Source: Basidiobolus meristosporus CBS 931.73 (taxonomy: Eukaryota > Basidiobolomycota > Basidiobolomycetes > Basidiobolales > Basidiobolaceae). From it: a stretch of 62,954 nt of DNA. Of the stretch, positions 19,253 through 30,496 are shown in pieces. Below the pieces are notes generated by a model that saw only the letters and a list, made by a program, of their open reading frames with translations, made no database searches and was not told where the DNA came from. Positions within the stretch are counted from its first letter, which is position 1. Every line of letters starts with the position of its first letter. Location: the NCBI GenBank assembly GCA_002104905.1, contig MCFE01000522.1, positions 1 to 62,954 on the forward strand, written 5' to 3'. A program made the translations under genes and the position numbers.

Positions 19253-19986
19253 AGACTTGTTCCGTTGGATAGTGCCACATTGAGCCATGAGTGCCAAATA
19301 GTGCCATAGTGTGCCTGAGAGTCATAGCAGACCTAAACTTGGCCACAGAGTGTGGCATAGAGTTCTTCATATTCATGCAAAGCAGCCCCTGTGTTTCACC
19401 TATGGTGCAGGAGAAAATCTATTTTTTAACCTTTTTTTTGGGATCAAAATTGTGCATGACATAAAAGAGCATAGACAGACTGAAGATATGCATCTGGTAC
19501 ACAATACCCATGGCACTCTAAATCTAGCCCCACAGGCTTGTAGCATGTCACAAAAATGCATGGCACTATCTTGGTTCACTGGTACTCTCTGGCACTATAT
19601 TTAAATATTAGCCCTAAAGTAGAACCTATACAAAGCACTTATAGTGCCAGATAGTACCAGTGGACCAAGATAGTGCCATGCATTTTTGTGACATGCTACA
19701 AGCCTGTGGGGCTAGATTTAGAGTGCCATGGGTATTGTGTACCAGATGCATATCTTCAGTCTGTCTGTGCTCTTTTATGTCATGCACAATTTTGATCTCA
19801 AAAAAAAGGTTAAAAAACTGATTTTCTCCCGCACAGTAGGTGAAACACAGGGGCTGCTTTGCATGAATATGCAGAACTATATGTCACACTCTGTGGCCAA
19901 GTTTAGGTCTGCTATGACTCTCAGGCACACTATGGCACTATTTGGCACTCATGGCTCAATGTGGCACTATCCAACGGAACAAGTCT
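19253..19986. mobile_element. Fold-back element FB1 (Harbinger-type MITE)
   Basis: A 734-bp near-perfect palindrome. AGACTTGTTCCGTTGGATAG at the left equals the reverse complement of the right end, and the arms pair over about 340 bases around a centre near 19620. It carries a 3-bp target duplication AAT (19250-19252 and 19987-19989). The first 25 bases match the right end of Harbinger-1 with one mismatch, so it is probably moved by that transposase. No real gene is present; the open frames follow from the repeat. Confidence 0.9.
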
Positions 19987-19989
19987 AAT

Positions 19990-20270
19990 GATTTATTAAA
20001 TGTAAAAGTAGTATTTATACTTTTACCTGGCCTTGGCATTACAAACACATAGAATAGGTTAAGAAAGGTCTCAAGAACATGTGTGCAAAGTTTGGGGCTG
20101 TTTGGACAACTTTGAGAATTTTCATGTTCTAGGTACCTGGTATTTTGGTGAAAATATTCCAAGTATATCCCAACAAGGAGTTTTGGTCAGTATTCTCTAG
20201 GATTCGAATGTGATGATCTAAGTGACTAGGTTAGGTGAATATTTAGGTGGAAATACAAATTTTTACAACA
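19990..20270 (-). repeat. Central copia A LTR, piece 3 of 3
   Basis: The last 281 bases of the shared LTR, from GATTTATTAAATGTAAAAGT to TTTTTACAACA, followed by the A3 polypurine tract in reverse. Pieces 1-3 sum to 350 bp, the standard family A length. Confidence 0.88.
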
Positions 20271-23200
20271 CTCCCACTCAGCTAAATGTTCATACTGAAT
20301 AGTCCTAATTTTGACCTAAGATATTCAAGCTTGTTTCTAGCTAATGGTTTGGTAAATGTGTCTGCAATCATTTCATCTGTAGGATAGTAAACTAAGCTAA
20401 CTAAGTTTTTCTGAATAGCTTCACATATGAAATGATGTCTAACATCTATGTGCTTGGCTCATGCATGAAAAGTAGGATTTCTACCTAATTGTATACATCC
20501 TTGATTATCTTGAAATAGAGTAATAGGCATTTTTTGACATAGGCCTAAATCTGTAAAAAGTTTTCTTAACCACATTGCTTCTTTTGTAGCTTCACAGGCT
20601 GCCATATACTCTGCCTCTGTGGTAGAAAGTGCTATGGTTTGTTGCTTTCTTGAATTCCATGAAATTGCTCCTTGACAGTAAAGAAAGGTGCATCCTGTGG
20701 TGGATCTTCTGTCTTCTAAGTTTCATCCCCTTTCAGCATCAGATTATCCTAAAAGATCCTGTTCTGAATCCTTATAAGTGTATCTTAAGCAGATATCAGC
20801 AGTTCCTTTTAGGTATCTAAATATCCGCTTAACTGCTGCAATATGATCAGATCCATAGTTCTGATTATGTTGGCTGACAACTCCCACTGAATATGAGATA
20901 TCTGGACATGTTCCAAGCATGATATACAGCAGACTGCCACCATAGATTGATAAGGAAAGTCAGGGCTTTTAGATGGCACCAAGCTCTCTTGATTTGGTTG
21001 AGTTTTGACCAAGTTAAGGTTTGTCTCCATTGGGGTAGCTGCTGGTTTACAGTCTTCCATTTTGTACTTCTTTAGTATATCTTGAGTACACTTGGATTGA
21101 CTTAGGGTGATAGTCTGGGTACTTCTGTCTATGGAAAACTTAATCCCTAAGTAGTAACTACGTTCTCCTAGATTGGACATCTTGAACTCCTTAGATAGGC
21201 TGGATTTAGTCTCTTCCAATGTTTCTAGGTTATTGGCCGCTACAATAAGATCATTCACATATAGAGCTAATAGAACTGCATTTACTCTATCTGGCTTATA
21301 GTATATACTATAGTCAGCATTACTCCTTTTGAAACTCAAAGATTCCAAATAAGAATCAATCTTGCAATTTCAGGCTCTTGGTGATTGTTTGAGACCATAT
21401 AGTGACTTTTTAAGCTTGTAGACCAAATGGGGGTTATCTTGGTCAGCAAACCCATCAGGCTGGCTCATATACATGACCTCATCAGGTTCTCCATTCAAAA
21501 ATGCAGTTTTTACATCCATATGATGAATAAAAAACTTATATTTTGCTGCAATAGCCAATATTAATATGATGGAGTTAAACCTGGCACCCAGTGCAAAGGT
21601 CTCAGTATAGTCAAGTCCTTTTGTTTGAGAGTATCCTTTGGCTACAAGTCTTGCTTTGTATCTTTCAATTGAACCATCAGCCTTGTATTTTGTCTTGAAG
21701 ACCCATCTGCATCCAACTTATTTTTGGTTGATTGGTAATTTGACTAAGTACCAAGTTTGATTTTCCATCAGGGCCTGATTTTCCTCAGTCATTGCAGATC
21801 TCCAAAGCTTTGTCTGAGGGCTATATAGGGCCTCTTTTACAGTCTGGGGTCATCAACATGGACTGAATAGGCATAGGCTAAGTTTGTACCCTCATTGGTA
21901 TAGTAATTTGGGCTATTTCTTGTCCAATTGGAACTCTGAGCATTTGATACTGAAATGATCACTTCTGGGATATTACTGGGCACTGATTTGGGCTGAACCA
22001 TGGTTGCAGAGTCCTCTGGATTGAAAAAATTCTCATTGTTTTGCTCTGACTCAATCCTGACAATTGGTGGACTTGAGATCCAATTTTTGTCATCATCTGA
22101 TGTCATTTTTTGTGAAAATTTTGAATTTTTATCAAACAACATATACCTGGACTTGATTAGCTTCTTTGCTTTGGTATTGTAGAGTCTGCATGCCTTACTC
22201 TCATTGCAGTAGCCCAAAAATATGCATTTTACACTTTTTAGCTCAAATTTGGACTGATTTCCTGGCAGTTTCTTGGCATGTGCTGTACACCCAAATATTC
22301 TTAGATGTTCTGGATTTGGTCTGTATCCATACCATGCTTCAAATGGAGTAGAATCACAAAGTATCTATTATAACTCCTATTTTTAAGGTATACAGCAGTG
22401 GCAACTGATTCTGCCCAAAAATCATAGGATAATTTTTGATCATGGATCATAGATCTTGCCATATCAATTATTGATCTGTTAGCATGTTCTGCTACTCCAT
22501 TTTGCTGTGGGGAGTATGGTTCAGTAGTCTCTTGCTTTATCCCATGAATTTTGCAGATGTGGATGAAGAGTTTTGAGGCATATTCTCCACCATTGGCAGA
22601 GCGTATTTTCTTGATTTTTTCACCGGTTTCTCTCTCCACCATGGCTTTAAACTCCCTAAACTTAGACACAGCTTCTTCCTTTTTCTCCATGAAGTAGACC
22701 CATGTGTATCTTGTATAATCATCAATAAAAGTCATTAAATACTTCATCCCGCCTAAGTAAAAATTTTCCAAAGGTCCACACTAATCTGAGTGAATTAGAT
22801 CTATTTTTTCTTAGTTTTGATCATCCCAGAGCTCTTGAACAGTTGTCTGGCTTGTTTCCCATATAAGCAGGCTTCACAGTGCTCCGAATTTGCTGAGGGA
22901 TCAATTTTCACTCCAGAAATTAGCTGATCTTTGATCATTTTACGCAAATAATCAAAATTGATGTGTCCAAATCTCCTGTGCCAAAGCATTGGGGCTTATT
23001 CATTCAAGTTACTTATATTGGCTTCTGGATGTGATGGAAAACAAGTCAACTTGTATAATTTCTGATCTCTGATGCCCAAAGCAATATGGGCTTCATATTA
23101 ATCAGTGATCCTGCATCCAGAATTGTCAAAACTGAAGCTGAGTCCTTCTGCTGTGGCCTTGCTTACAGAGAGTAGGTTCTTGGCTATTTCTGGTACATAG

Positions 23201-24252
23201 AGAACTTCTTTAAAGGTCAGTGTATGGCTTCCTTCACTGCCTCTAAGGTTTACTTCAATAGTTCCTTCTGCCACTGCATCAAGTGTTTTATTGTCACCCA
23301 TGAAAACCTTCTTAATTGGAATTTATTGATATTGAGTAAAAAGTTCTTTTTGGTGTGTAAAGTGTTGAGAAGCTCCAGAGTCAATATACCATGTCTGAGA
23401 ATCCTTGTTTATGGTCATATTTAGTGCAGATATGAATAATCTATATTCAGTTGTTACAGCATTTCCATATTAAGGCTTCTTTTGCTGATATTCTCTCTTT
23501 TTGAGACACCAATCTGATGTGTGTCCTTTCCTTTTGCAGTAGTTGCAAAACAGGTTGCTGTTGCCTTTGTAAGATCTTGGGTACCTCCTTTGTTCGCTAA
23601 CATTGCTTATTAAAGCATTTTCTTCTTCCTTCTTATTGGCGCTTGATTTTCTTGATTGTTCATTCTGAAGCCTTCCATATATGTAATTTAAGGTCACATC
23701 TTCAGTTCTGGACTCTAGGGCTGATACAAGGCCCTGAAACTTGTCTGTCGGGCTGTTCAGGATGGTAACTATCACATCCTCATCAGTAGTTAGTATGCCC
23801 ACAGATTCCATCTGATCTACCAGCAAGGTAATTCTGTTAATTAGATTTTTCATTTCTTCTCCTGGCAGCATCTTTGTAGTAAAGAATTTTCAACTCAGAT
23901 ATATTTTCTTAGCAGCTGAACATGACTGGTAGGTGTCTTCTAATGCCTTCCAGGCATTCTTTGCCGTTTTTGCTCTTGAGCAATGAATTAGCAATTTGTC
24001 TTTAACATTAAGGCAAATGCAGCTAAAGGCACTTTGTTCTTTCTTCTGGTACTTTAAGGCCTCCTCTCCCATGTTTTTAGGAGGACATTTTTCCCCCATG
24101 ACAATTTCCAAAGGCTTCTTTCTTGTAGCAGCATCTTCATCTTCACCTTCCACACTTGGTGGTTAGATACATTCAACTTTTCAGCAGAGGGAAAAGCTCC
24201 AGTAATAACAGTAGTAGACATTGCAGAGAGTGACAGCTTGGGGCTTGTAACC
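20271..24252 (-). pseudogene. Copia A3 gag-pol (defective)
   Basis: Read from 24252 down: primer-site remnant (24240-24252, one change), gag (about 24230-23470) with KNAWKALEDTYQSCSAAKK and a CNYCKRKGHTSDWC knuckle near 23520, protease, GAG-pre-integrase (MLWHRRFGHINFDYL near 22980), integrase (22771-22301), RT (about 21830-20950, YVNDLIVAANN with the first Asp of YVDD changed to Asn) and RNase H (to 20290). The integrase Asp of SDNGGEY is Ala (SANGGEY). Several frameshifts are present, including one in RNase H. It cannot encode a working enzyme set. Confidence 0.82.
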
Positions 24253-24602
24253 TGTTACAAGAGTCTTGGAGATATTAGAAGTGATTTGGAGAACAAGTAG
24301 ATCATGTGGTTTTCACTTAATGATTTTTTGAATGTAAAAGTAGTATTTATACTTTTACCTGGTCTTGGCATTACAAACACATAGAATAGGTTAAGAAAGG
24401 TCTCAAGAACATGTGTGCAAAGTTTGGGGCTGTTTGAACAACTTTAAGAATTTTCATGTTCTGGGTACCTGGTATTTTGGTGAAAATATTCCAAGTATAT
24501 CCCAACAAGGAGTTTTGGTCAGTATTCTCTAGGATTTGAAGGTGATGATCTAAGTGACTAAGTTAGGTGAATATTTAGGTGGAAATACGGATTCTTACAA
24601 CA
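24253..24602 (-). repeat. Copia A3 5' LTR
   Basis: A 350-bp reverse-complement LTR from TGTTACAAGAGTCTTGGAGA to GGATTCTTACAACA. It directly abuts a plus-strand family A gag fragment at 24603, with no target duplication. Confidence 0.87.
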
Positions 24603-25998
24603 AAGAATGCCCTCCTCAAACTATGGGAGAAGAAGCCTCAAAGTACCAGAAGAAAGAACAAAGTGCCTTTAACTGCATTTGCCTTAATGTCAAAGACAAA
24701 TTGCTAATTCAATGCTCAAGAGCAAAAACAGCAAAGAATGCCTGGAAGGCATTAGAAGACACCTACCAGTCATGTTCAGTTGCAAAGAAAGTGTACCTTA
24801 GACAAAACTTCTTTACTACAAAGTAGCTGCCAGTAAAAGAGATGAAAAATTTAAATTTAACAGAATACCCTGCTGGTGGAGGAGTTAGAATCTGTGGGTG
24901 TACCAACTACTGATGAGGATGTGATAGTAGCCATCCTGAATAGCCTGACAGACAAGCTTCAGGGCCTTGTATCAGCCCTAGAGTCCAGAGCCAAAGATTT
25001 TACTTTAAATTACATTTATGGAAGCCTCCTGGATGAAGAATCAAGAGAAAGAAGCACCAACAAGAAGGAAGAAGAAAATACTTTAATAAGCAATAGTAGC
25101 CAACAAATGGGGTACGCAAGACCTTACAAAGGCAACAGCAGCCTGTTTTGCTACTACTGCTAATAGAAAGTTCACACATCAGACTGGTGTCTCAAAAGGA
25201 GAGATAATCAGCAAAAAAAGCCTCAATATGGAAATGCTGCAACAACTGAAGATAGACTATTCAAGTCTGCACTAAGTATGACCACAAACAAAGATTCTCA
25301 GATGTGGTACATTGACTCTGGAGCATCTCAATACTTTACACACCAAAAAGAACTTTTTACCCAAAACCAAGAAATTCCAACTAACAAGGTTTTCATGGAT
25401 GACAATACAATACCTGATGTAGTGGGAGAAGGAACTATCCAAGTAAACCTTAGAAGCAGTGAAGGAAGCCAAACATTGACCTTTGAAGAAGTACTCTATG
25501 TGCCAGAAATAGCTAAGAACCCAGTATCTGTAAGTAAGGCCACAGCAGAAGGACTCAATCTTAACTTAGACAATTCTGGATGCAGGATCATTGATCAAAT
25601 GGTGCCCATATTGCTTTGGGTATCAGAGATCAGAATCTATGCAAGTTTACTTATATTCCACCATATCAGGAAGCCAATAGAAGTAACCTAAATAAGGAAA
25701 TGCCTATACTTTGGCACAGGAGATTTGTGCACATCAATTTTGATTATTTGCGCAAAATGAACAAAGATCAGCTAATTTCTGGAGTAAAAATTGATCCCCC
25801 AGCTAATTTGGAGCACTATGAAGCCTGCATACATGGGTAACAAGCCAAACAACTGCTCAAGAGCTCCAGGTTGATCAAAACTAAGAAAAAACTATATATA
25901 ATTCACTCAGATCTGCATTTACTTATGCAAAATTTATTCTTAGGTGGGACAAAGTATTTAATCACTTTTATTGAAGATTATTCAAGATAGAAATGCGT
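24603..25998 (+). pseudogene. Copia A8 gag-pol fragment
   Basis: Plus-strand family A sequence equivalent to 58460-59830 of A1. It begins inside gag (GAATGCCCTCCT), passes the gag C-terminus (SRAKTAKNAWKALEDTYQSC), a broken zinc knuckle (LFCYYC then TAA), protease (WYIDSGASQYFTH near 25310), GAG-pre-integrase (LWHRRFVHINFDYL near 25710) and the start of integrase (ending IEDYSR and a TAG). At least four frameshifts or stops. The 5' end is cut by the A3 LTR and the 3' end by a D-type LTR. Confidence 0.8.
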
Positions 25999-26456
25999 TG
26001 TGGTGGTGTATAAGTCCAAGGGAGAGATACAACCAACACTTCTCAAGTGTTTTGTGTGTGGGTGTTCACTGAGTGCAATAATCTCTGGCTAAAGCTTGCT
26101 AGGAATACTTGGGGTCTGTCTCTAATCTAATGTGGTGGAGAGTAAAGCCACAAGCTTGTCAAGGGGAAACTATTGAGCTACAATCCCCAGCTAAGTTGGC
26201 TTCTTACCAAAAGCATGTGCTGGGTTCAGCATCCTTTGAGATGACAATGTACTAAAGCTTCCAACATCAAAACAATTGTAAACTCCACCAGCAGGGACTT
26301 GATAAGAATGCAGCTGTGATCAATAGTTACAAAGACAGAAAAGTATCTTTGCCTGTACAAGAACAAACTTGGGAAAAAATCAAATATAGTAAAATATACC
26401 TACTCTGAGTATTCCTCACAGGTAGCACCTCCAAGGTCAGTTGGCTGTCAGCACGG
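25999..26456 (-). repeat. Partial D-related LTR (D')
   Basis: The first 90 bases, TGTGGTGGTGTATAAGTCC onward, resemble the reverse of the family D LTR end (GTGTAGAGGTACTCC, GTGCAATAAT) with substantial divergence. The rest up to 26456 has no other match in the window. It looks like the 3' half of a related LTR, cut where the family D LTR at 26457 begins. Confidence 0.5.
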
Positions 26457-27260
26457 TGCGGTGGTGTAGAGGTACTCCTGGGAGAAGCTACACAACTCAA
26501 GGTGTGTGAGGTGTCTGACGGGTGCAATAATTTCTGTGTCTAAACTGCCGCTGACTTTGCCAATATGTCACTATGGTAAATGCTCCTGCTTCTCTAGCTT
26601 CCTAGGTGCTCCAAGTGTCTCCAAAGGCCTCTGTGTGTCTAGTGCACTACCCTGAAAAGCTCCTTGATTGCAGGTCTGAGATGTACTGTTGAAGGCAGGT
26701 GCAGTGATCAACTGCTAATCAATAAGGTAGAAGTGTTACTGATAGAAGGGATGATTTATTGATGAGGGATTGCTTTCCCTTAAATACTTTTCTTGATTGC
26801 CAAGGGATTACTGATGACAAGGTTCTAGAAGATTCTAGGTATCAGTGGAGTTCTTGATGACATCACTATGAGCTAAAAATATACCAAGAATGTCCTGGAA
26901 GGTTCTAAAAGGCACAGCACATTCAACCAATCAGGAATTAGTAGTCTGAAACCTGTGCAACATAGAAATACCATATATGGTATTAAAATGGTAGGGATGG
27001 TAACACAGACAAAGGTCATGTGTCACAGGTCCTGCCCTGGGTACTTGCCTTATGTAGATACATATACTAATCACAAAGCTGAATAACATCTGGGATAACT
27101 AATGCTAATAACTAATAAAGGTAAACATGATATGGGGATAATACTGATAATATGGGCAAAAGAAGAATGGGATAATACTGATAAGATAAAATATGGACAA
27201 GTATATCATAATGACTATATGAATAAACTTGTCTGAGGGAGGTATGTTTACCCTACCACA
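26457..27260 (-). repeat. Family D LTR, 3' LTR of a minus-strand element
   Basis: An 804-bp LTR, the reverse complement of 13147-13950. It ends on the plus strand with GGTATGTTTACCCTACCACA. The following bases (27261-27275) are, on the minus strand, a purine tract next to TGTGGT. It is therefore a 3' LTR of a minus-strand element, not a solo copy, but almost all of that element's interior is gone. Confidence 0.78.
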
Positions 27261-27350
27261 TCCACCCCCCACTTGAGCTAAAAAGTTTCAGGGAACTTTT
27301 TAGCTAACCACTGTAAGTTTGGAGTACAAAGTGCTCTCTCAGTCATCCTC
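27261..27350 (-). other. Family D polypurine tract and short interior remnant
   Basis: On the minus strand AAGTGGGGGGTGGA directly precedes the LTR (27261-27274), a classic polypurine tract. The next 75 bases contain AAAAAGTTTCAGGGAACTTT, an imperfect inverted repeat, and no coding match. Gypsy C3 integrase begins near 27351 on the other strand. Confidence 0.6.
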
Positions 27351-27975
27351 AATGAAGCCATATTACCCTAGAGTTAATGGAGTTACTGAGCAGTTTAATG
27401 GATTATTTGAAAAAATGCTGACCAAATATGCAAATGGAGCTGTCAGTAGATGGGATGAGCATATAGACCAAGCACTCTTTGCGTGCAGAGTCAGAGTACA
27501 CAACGCCACCCAGCAATCACCATTTTGCTTAGTGTATGGATGTGAACTAAGGATTCCAGGAGATCTCACACAACCAAAGCTTACAGACACCTTAGAAGAT
27601 GAACTCAGTCAGCTAAGTAGACACCAGCAACTGGAACAAAGATGTCAAGAGGCACAGACCAAAGTATCTCAAAGTGCAGAAAAGATGAAGCAGAGATTTG
27701 ATAAGACTATAACACCAGAAGCATTGACAGTTGGGAACTATGTATTGCAAAGAAATAACACTTGGAAGAAGTTTGAGCCGCAATGGACAGGACCATTCAA
27801 GATCATCAGAGAATGTCCATTTGCAACTTACCAACTGGTGGACAAACAAGGCAATATCCAGGAAGACTTAGTGCATAGGGACAGACTTAAGCTTGCCAGG
27901 CTTGCTGATAATACTGAACCATCTGGCTATTGGTATCACAAGAAAAGAGATTCAGGAGAGCCCGCTCAACTTTAG
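27351..27975 (+). pseudogene. Gypsy C3 integrase, C-terminal half
   Basis: An open frame of about 205 codons starting inside the integrase core and ending at a natural TAG (27973-27975). YYPRVNGVTEQFNG holds the third catalytic residue (Glu). The rest is the C-terminal domain: TVGNYVLQRNNTWKKFEPQW and GPFKIIRECPFATYQLVDK resemble the GPY/F module, and the end is YWYHKKRDSG. This stretch is undamaged, but everything upstream (gag to the first two integrase Asp) is missing, so it cannot work alone. It supplies the integrase tail that C2 lacks. Confidence 0.82.
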
Positions 27976-27985
27976 CAGGGGAGAA

Positions 27986-28353
27986 TGTTATGATCTGCTG
28001 CTTGAATGTTTAAGTTAGATCAGTTTTTAGTCAAATCAATTAGTATATGTTTAGGTTATCAGTATATCAGTATTATCTATGAAATCAGTAGCATTAGTCA
28101 GCAAATGAATCAGCAGATCCTTATCAGACAGAAATTGATATATTAAGTAGGATCTTGATGGGTGATGATGATGCAATCAAATGAGTCTTCAGCCACAACC
28201 TACATTAGGAAATACAATTAGTCAGCAATTGATCTGACAAAATGTATATAAGAAGCTGCTGGAACCTCAATAAAGATCAGTTCAAATTTTAGTGAATACA
28301 ATACAAGCTAAACTCCCTATTCCCCTACAACTCTTATACCAAGACTTGTAACA
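27986..28353 (+). repeat. Gypsy C3 3' LTR
   Basis: A 368-bp LTR, TGTTATGATCTGCTGCTTGA to CAAGACTTGTAACA, preceded by the purine-rich GCAGGGGAGAA. It contains GTATATAAG (about 28247) and AATAAA (about 28269). It directly abuts the broken end of Harbinger-2 at 28354. Confidence 0.88.
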
Positions 28354-28856
28354 CCAGCAAATGGCCCACTAAACCAGATGATGTTACCTTGAATGTCAGA
28401 CAGTGCCTGAAACTTCACACAGTGAGCCCTGCATTTGCCAATGTAACAATGCTTCTGCCCTCTAGAAGGTCTGTTAATCCTGACTGGGAAGGTATCCTAA
28501 ATACTCCTAATATGGAACCTGTGGCTGAACACTCTGGGATATGAACACCTATTGGAGCTTCTGAACCTTGTATTCCAAGCTTGCTCTAAATCATTCATAC
28601 CCTCTGCAAGGTTCTTCTCCATTGCTGCCAGCTGGGAATGAAAGCTTCTAGGACTTTTGGTACCATGGATGGTGGTATGAAACCTTGTGGGGCAATAGTT
28701 CTTGTAATAGCAGAGAAGCTTAACAAGGGACCTCCTTGAGTAGATCAGTGTAGATGGTCCACAGTACTTGGTATAGATCTTCTCTAGTGTGTCAAAAGGA
28801 AATCCAGTGGCAGTAATGGGATTGATGAGAAAGGACCATTCAGATGAGTAAGTCAT
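28354..28856 (-). pseudogene. Harbinger-2 transposase, N-terminal part
   Basis: ATG at 28854-28856, the same start as Harbinger-1. The first 119 codons are open (MTYSSEWSFLINPITATGFP to HIRSI), then a TAG at the position of LDTF (28497-28499) and degraded sequence through NRPS and HFYTG-equivalents to the break. The catalytic second Asp and Glu are absent. Confidence 0.8.
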
Positions 28857-29309
28857 ATTATAATTGGTGGATGATTGTATGGAGGCTGTTTGAATTGATT
28901 TGGCTCCATCAGCTTTTTTAATTTAAGTTTCCATGCATTATGACTCAACCTTCATCAATTGTCATGTATCCCATTATTATGTAGAAAAATCATCCTCAAA
29001 CAATGACTTGGTATTTTTATTGATGGTTTACTCACAAGTCTAAAATCAAATAGGAAATCTGCATTCAAGGTGATCTGAACTGTGTCAATGCAATCCAAGA
29101 TGCATCATGCATAACTTATGGAAAACTCAACAATCACATTAGTTTTCATATATATATTTCATATAAGACTAGGTTGATGCCAATACACTACTGTAATTGT
29201 ATCCAAATCTGTCACCACAATCCCTATACCAAGTCTCAACTTATCTTTAGTACAACCCAGACAAAACCTGTCCCCCAGCTCACAAGCATGGTGCAGCCCA
29301 GTGAAGTCA

Positions 29310-30496
29310 ATGTTGAATCTGTTTGAGTTCTTACCAAATGATCTTAATATGGTCCAAGTGTCTATAATAAGCCTTCATACAGATATATGGTCACTACTCA
29401 TTTATCTAGCAGAACTAGATACCTCAGAGAGTTGACAGAGATGGAAGAACCTGAGTAGAAAGCTGTGGCATGAGTTCTACATCAAGAAGCCAGCAGATGT
29501 ATGTAAGAAGATATATAACAAGGCAAGTATTGAAATCAAGAATGAGCTGAGAGTGAGGGGATTTGATGAGGAAGCTGCATGGGAACAATTTTGCGCGCAA
29601 TTTGCACAGAATGGGTTGGACACATCCATTTGTGCCTCAACTTTGGGAACCAAAGGGATTATAAATGCTTTTTTGCCTCAAATGACTAACGTATTACGTG
29701 ATATATTAGTAGAGCTAAGTGGCTTCCAAGTGTAATATACACAGGACTCATCTAGGCAATAGTTCCAATGTATCAGACAGAGGGTAAGTGAATACCTTGA
29801 GGAATCACAAGGTGAGCTTCAGGTGGAAGAATAGAGACTGCAAGCAACTGTGTCTAGATTGCACCAGCACTCCTTGCTGGATACCTTACCATCCCTTGCA
29901 GCTTCAGCATGCTGGTGCACGTCAGTCCAACCCATGCCAACACCCTTCACAAGATCACCTTGTATTTGGTCAATGCATGTTGGGTCAATGTGTGTGCTTC
30001 AGAGCAAAATCACCCAAACTTGCCAAACTTCTCATTAGACACAAGTCCATTGGAGCAGGCCAAGTGGCATCAACAAGCTGCATCACATCAAACTCAGCCA
30101 AGGGCCATGCCAGCACATCAAGTTGTGCCTGCATGTGCTATTACACCTGAACATCAGCAAGTTTCTTCTGGTGAACTGCCTGATGATGACCCACATGAAG
30201 TGCCTCCACCACTAGAGCCCTTGGCAAGTAAAAGAACATGTCAGTGTGTAGCATTGAAGGCTGGCTTAGTAGCATTATCCAGAGCAATTAAGCATGGCCA
30301 AGCTGCAGCATTACACTCATCAACTAGGAGGCAAAATACCAACTACAAATACACAAGTAGCCAAGAGGATAGTCAACAAGGAAGTAGTTTAGGTGTGCCA
30401 AGTGAATCACTACCAAATGCTTCAGTAGTAATCCCTATGAGAAAAAACCTAGGAGAAGATGATGCAATTGCATTGAATTGCTATTATTTGTTGTGA
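29310..30496 (+). pseudogene. Harbinger-2 second gene
   Basis: This copy starts MLNLFEFLPND at 29310, has a TGA in SES-QRW (near 29430) and frameshifts near 29735-29800, then reads through HQTQPRAMPAHQVVPAC and a long C-terminus to 30496. At the position of the first Harbinger-1 stop it has TGG (LWHEFYIK). Comparison with Harbinger-1 and -3 therefore defines the intact ancestral frame. Conserved blocks are DTSES..RWKN.SRKLWHEF, ADVCKKIYNK, FLPQMTNVL and STRRQNT.YKYTSSQ. Confidence 0.7.

Larger units (their letters stand above)
6699..24602 (-). mobile_element. Tandem copia A array (A4 + A3) sharing one LTR
   Basis: In order along the plus strand: LTR 6699-7047; A4 interior (reverse) 7048-11327; a central LTR in three pieces (11328-11373, 19230-19252, 19990-20270, together 350 bp); A3 interior (reverse) 20271-24252; LTR 24253-24602. 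The central LTR is preceded by the A4 primer-site remnant and followed by the A3 polypurine tract, so it serves as A4's 5' LTR and A3's 3' LTR. No target duplication is found at the outer ends (ATTGA and AAGAA). Such arrays arise by unequal recombination between LTRs or by insertion of linked copies. Confidence 0.82.

Noticed and set aside
19311-19604. Open frames within the fold-back element
   Set aside because: They follow from the palindrome and have no family resemblance; the same holds for frames at 48488-49016.
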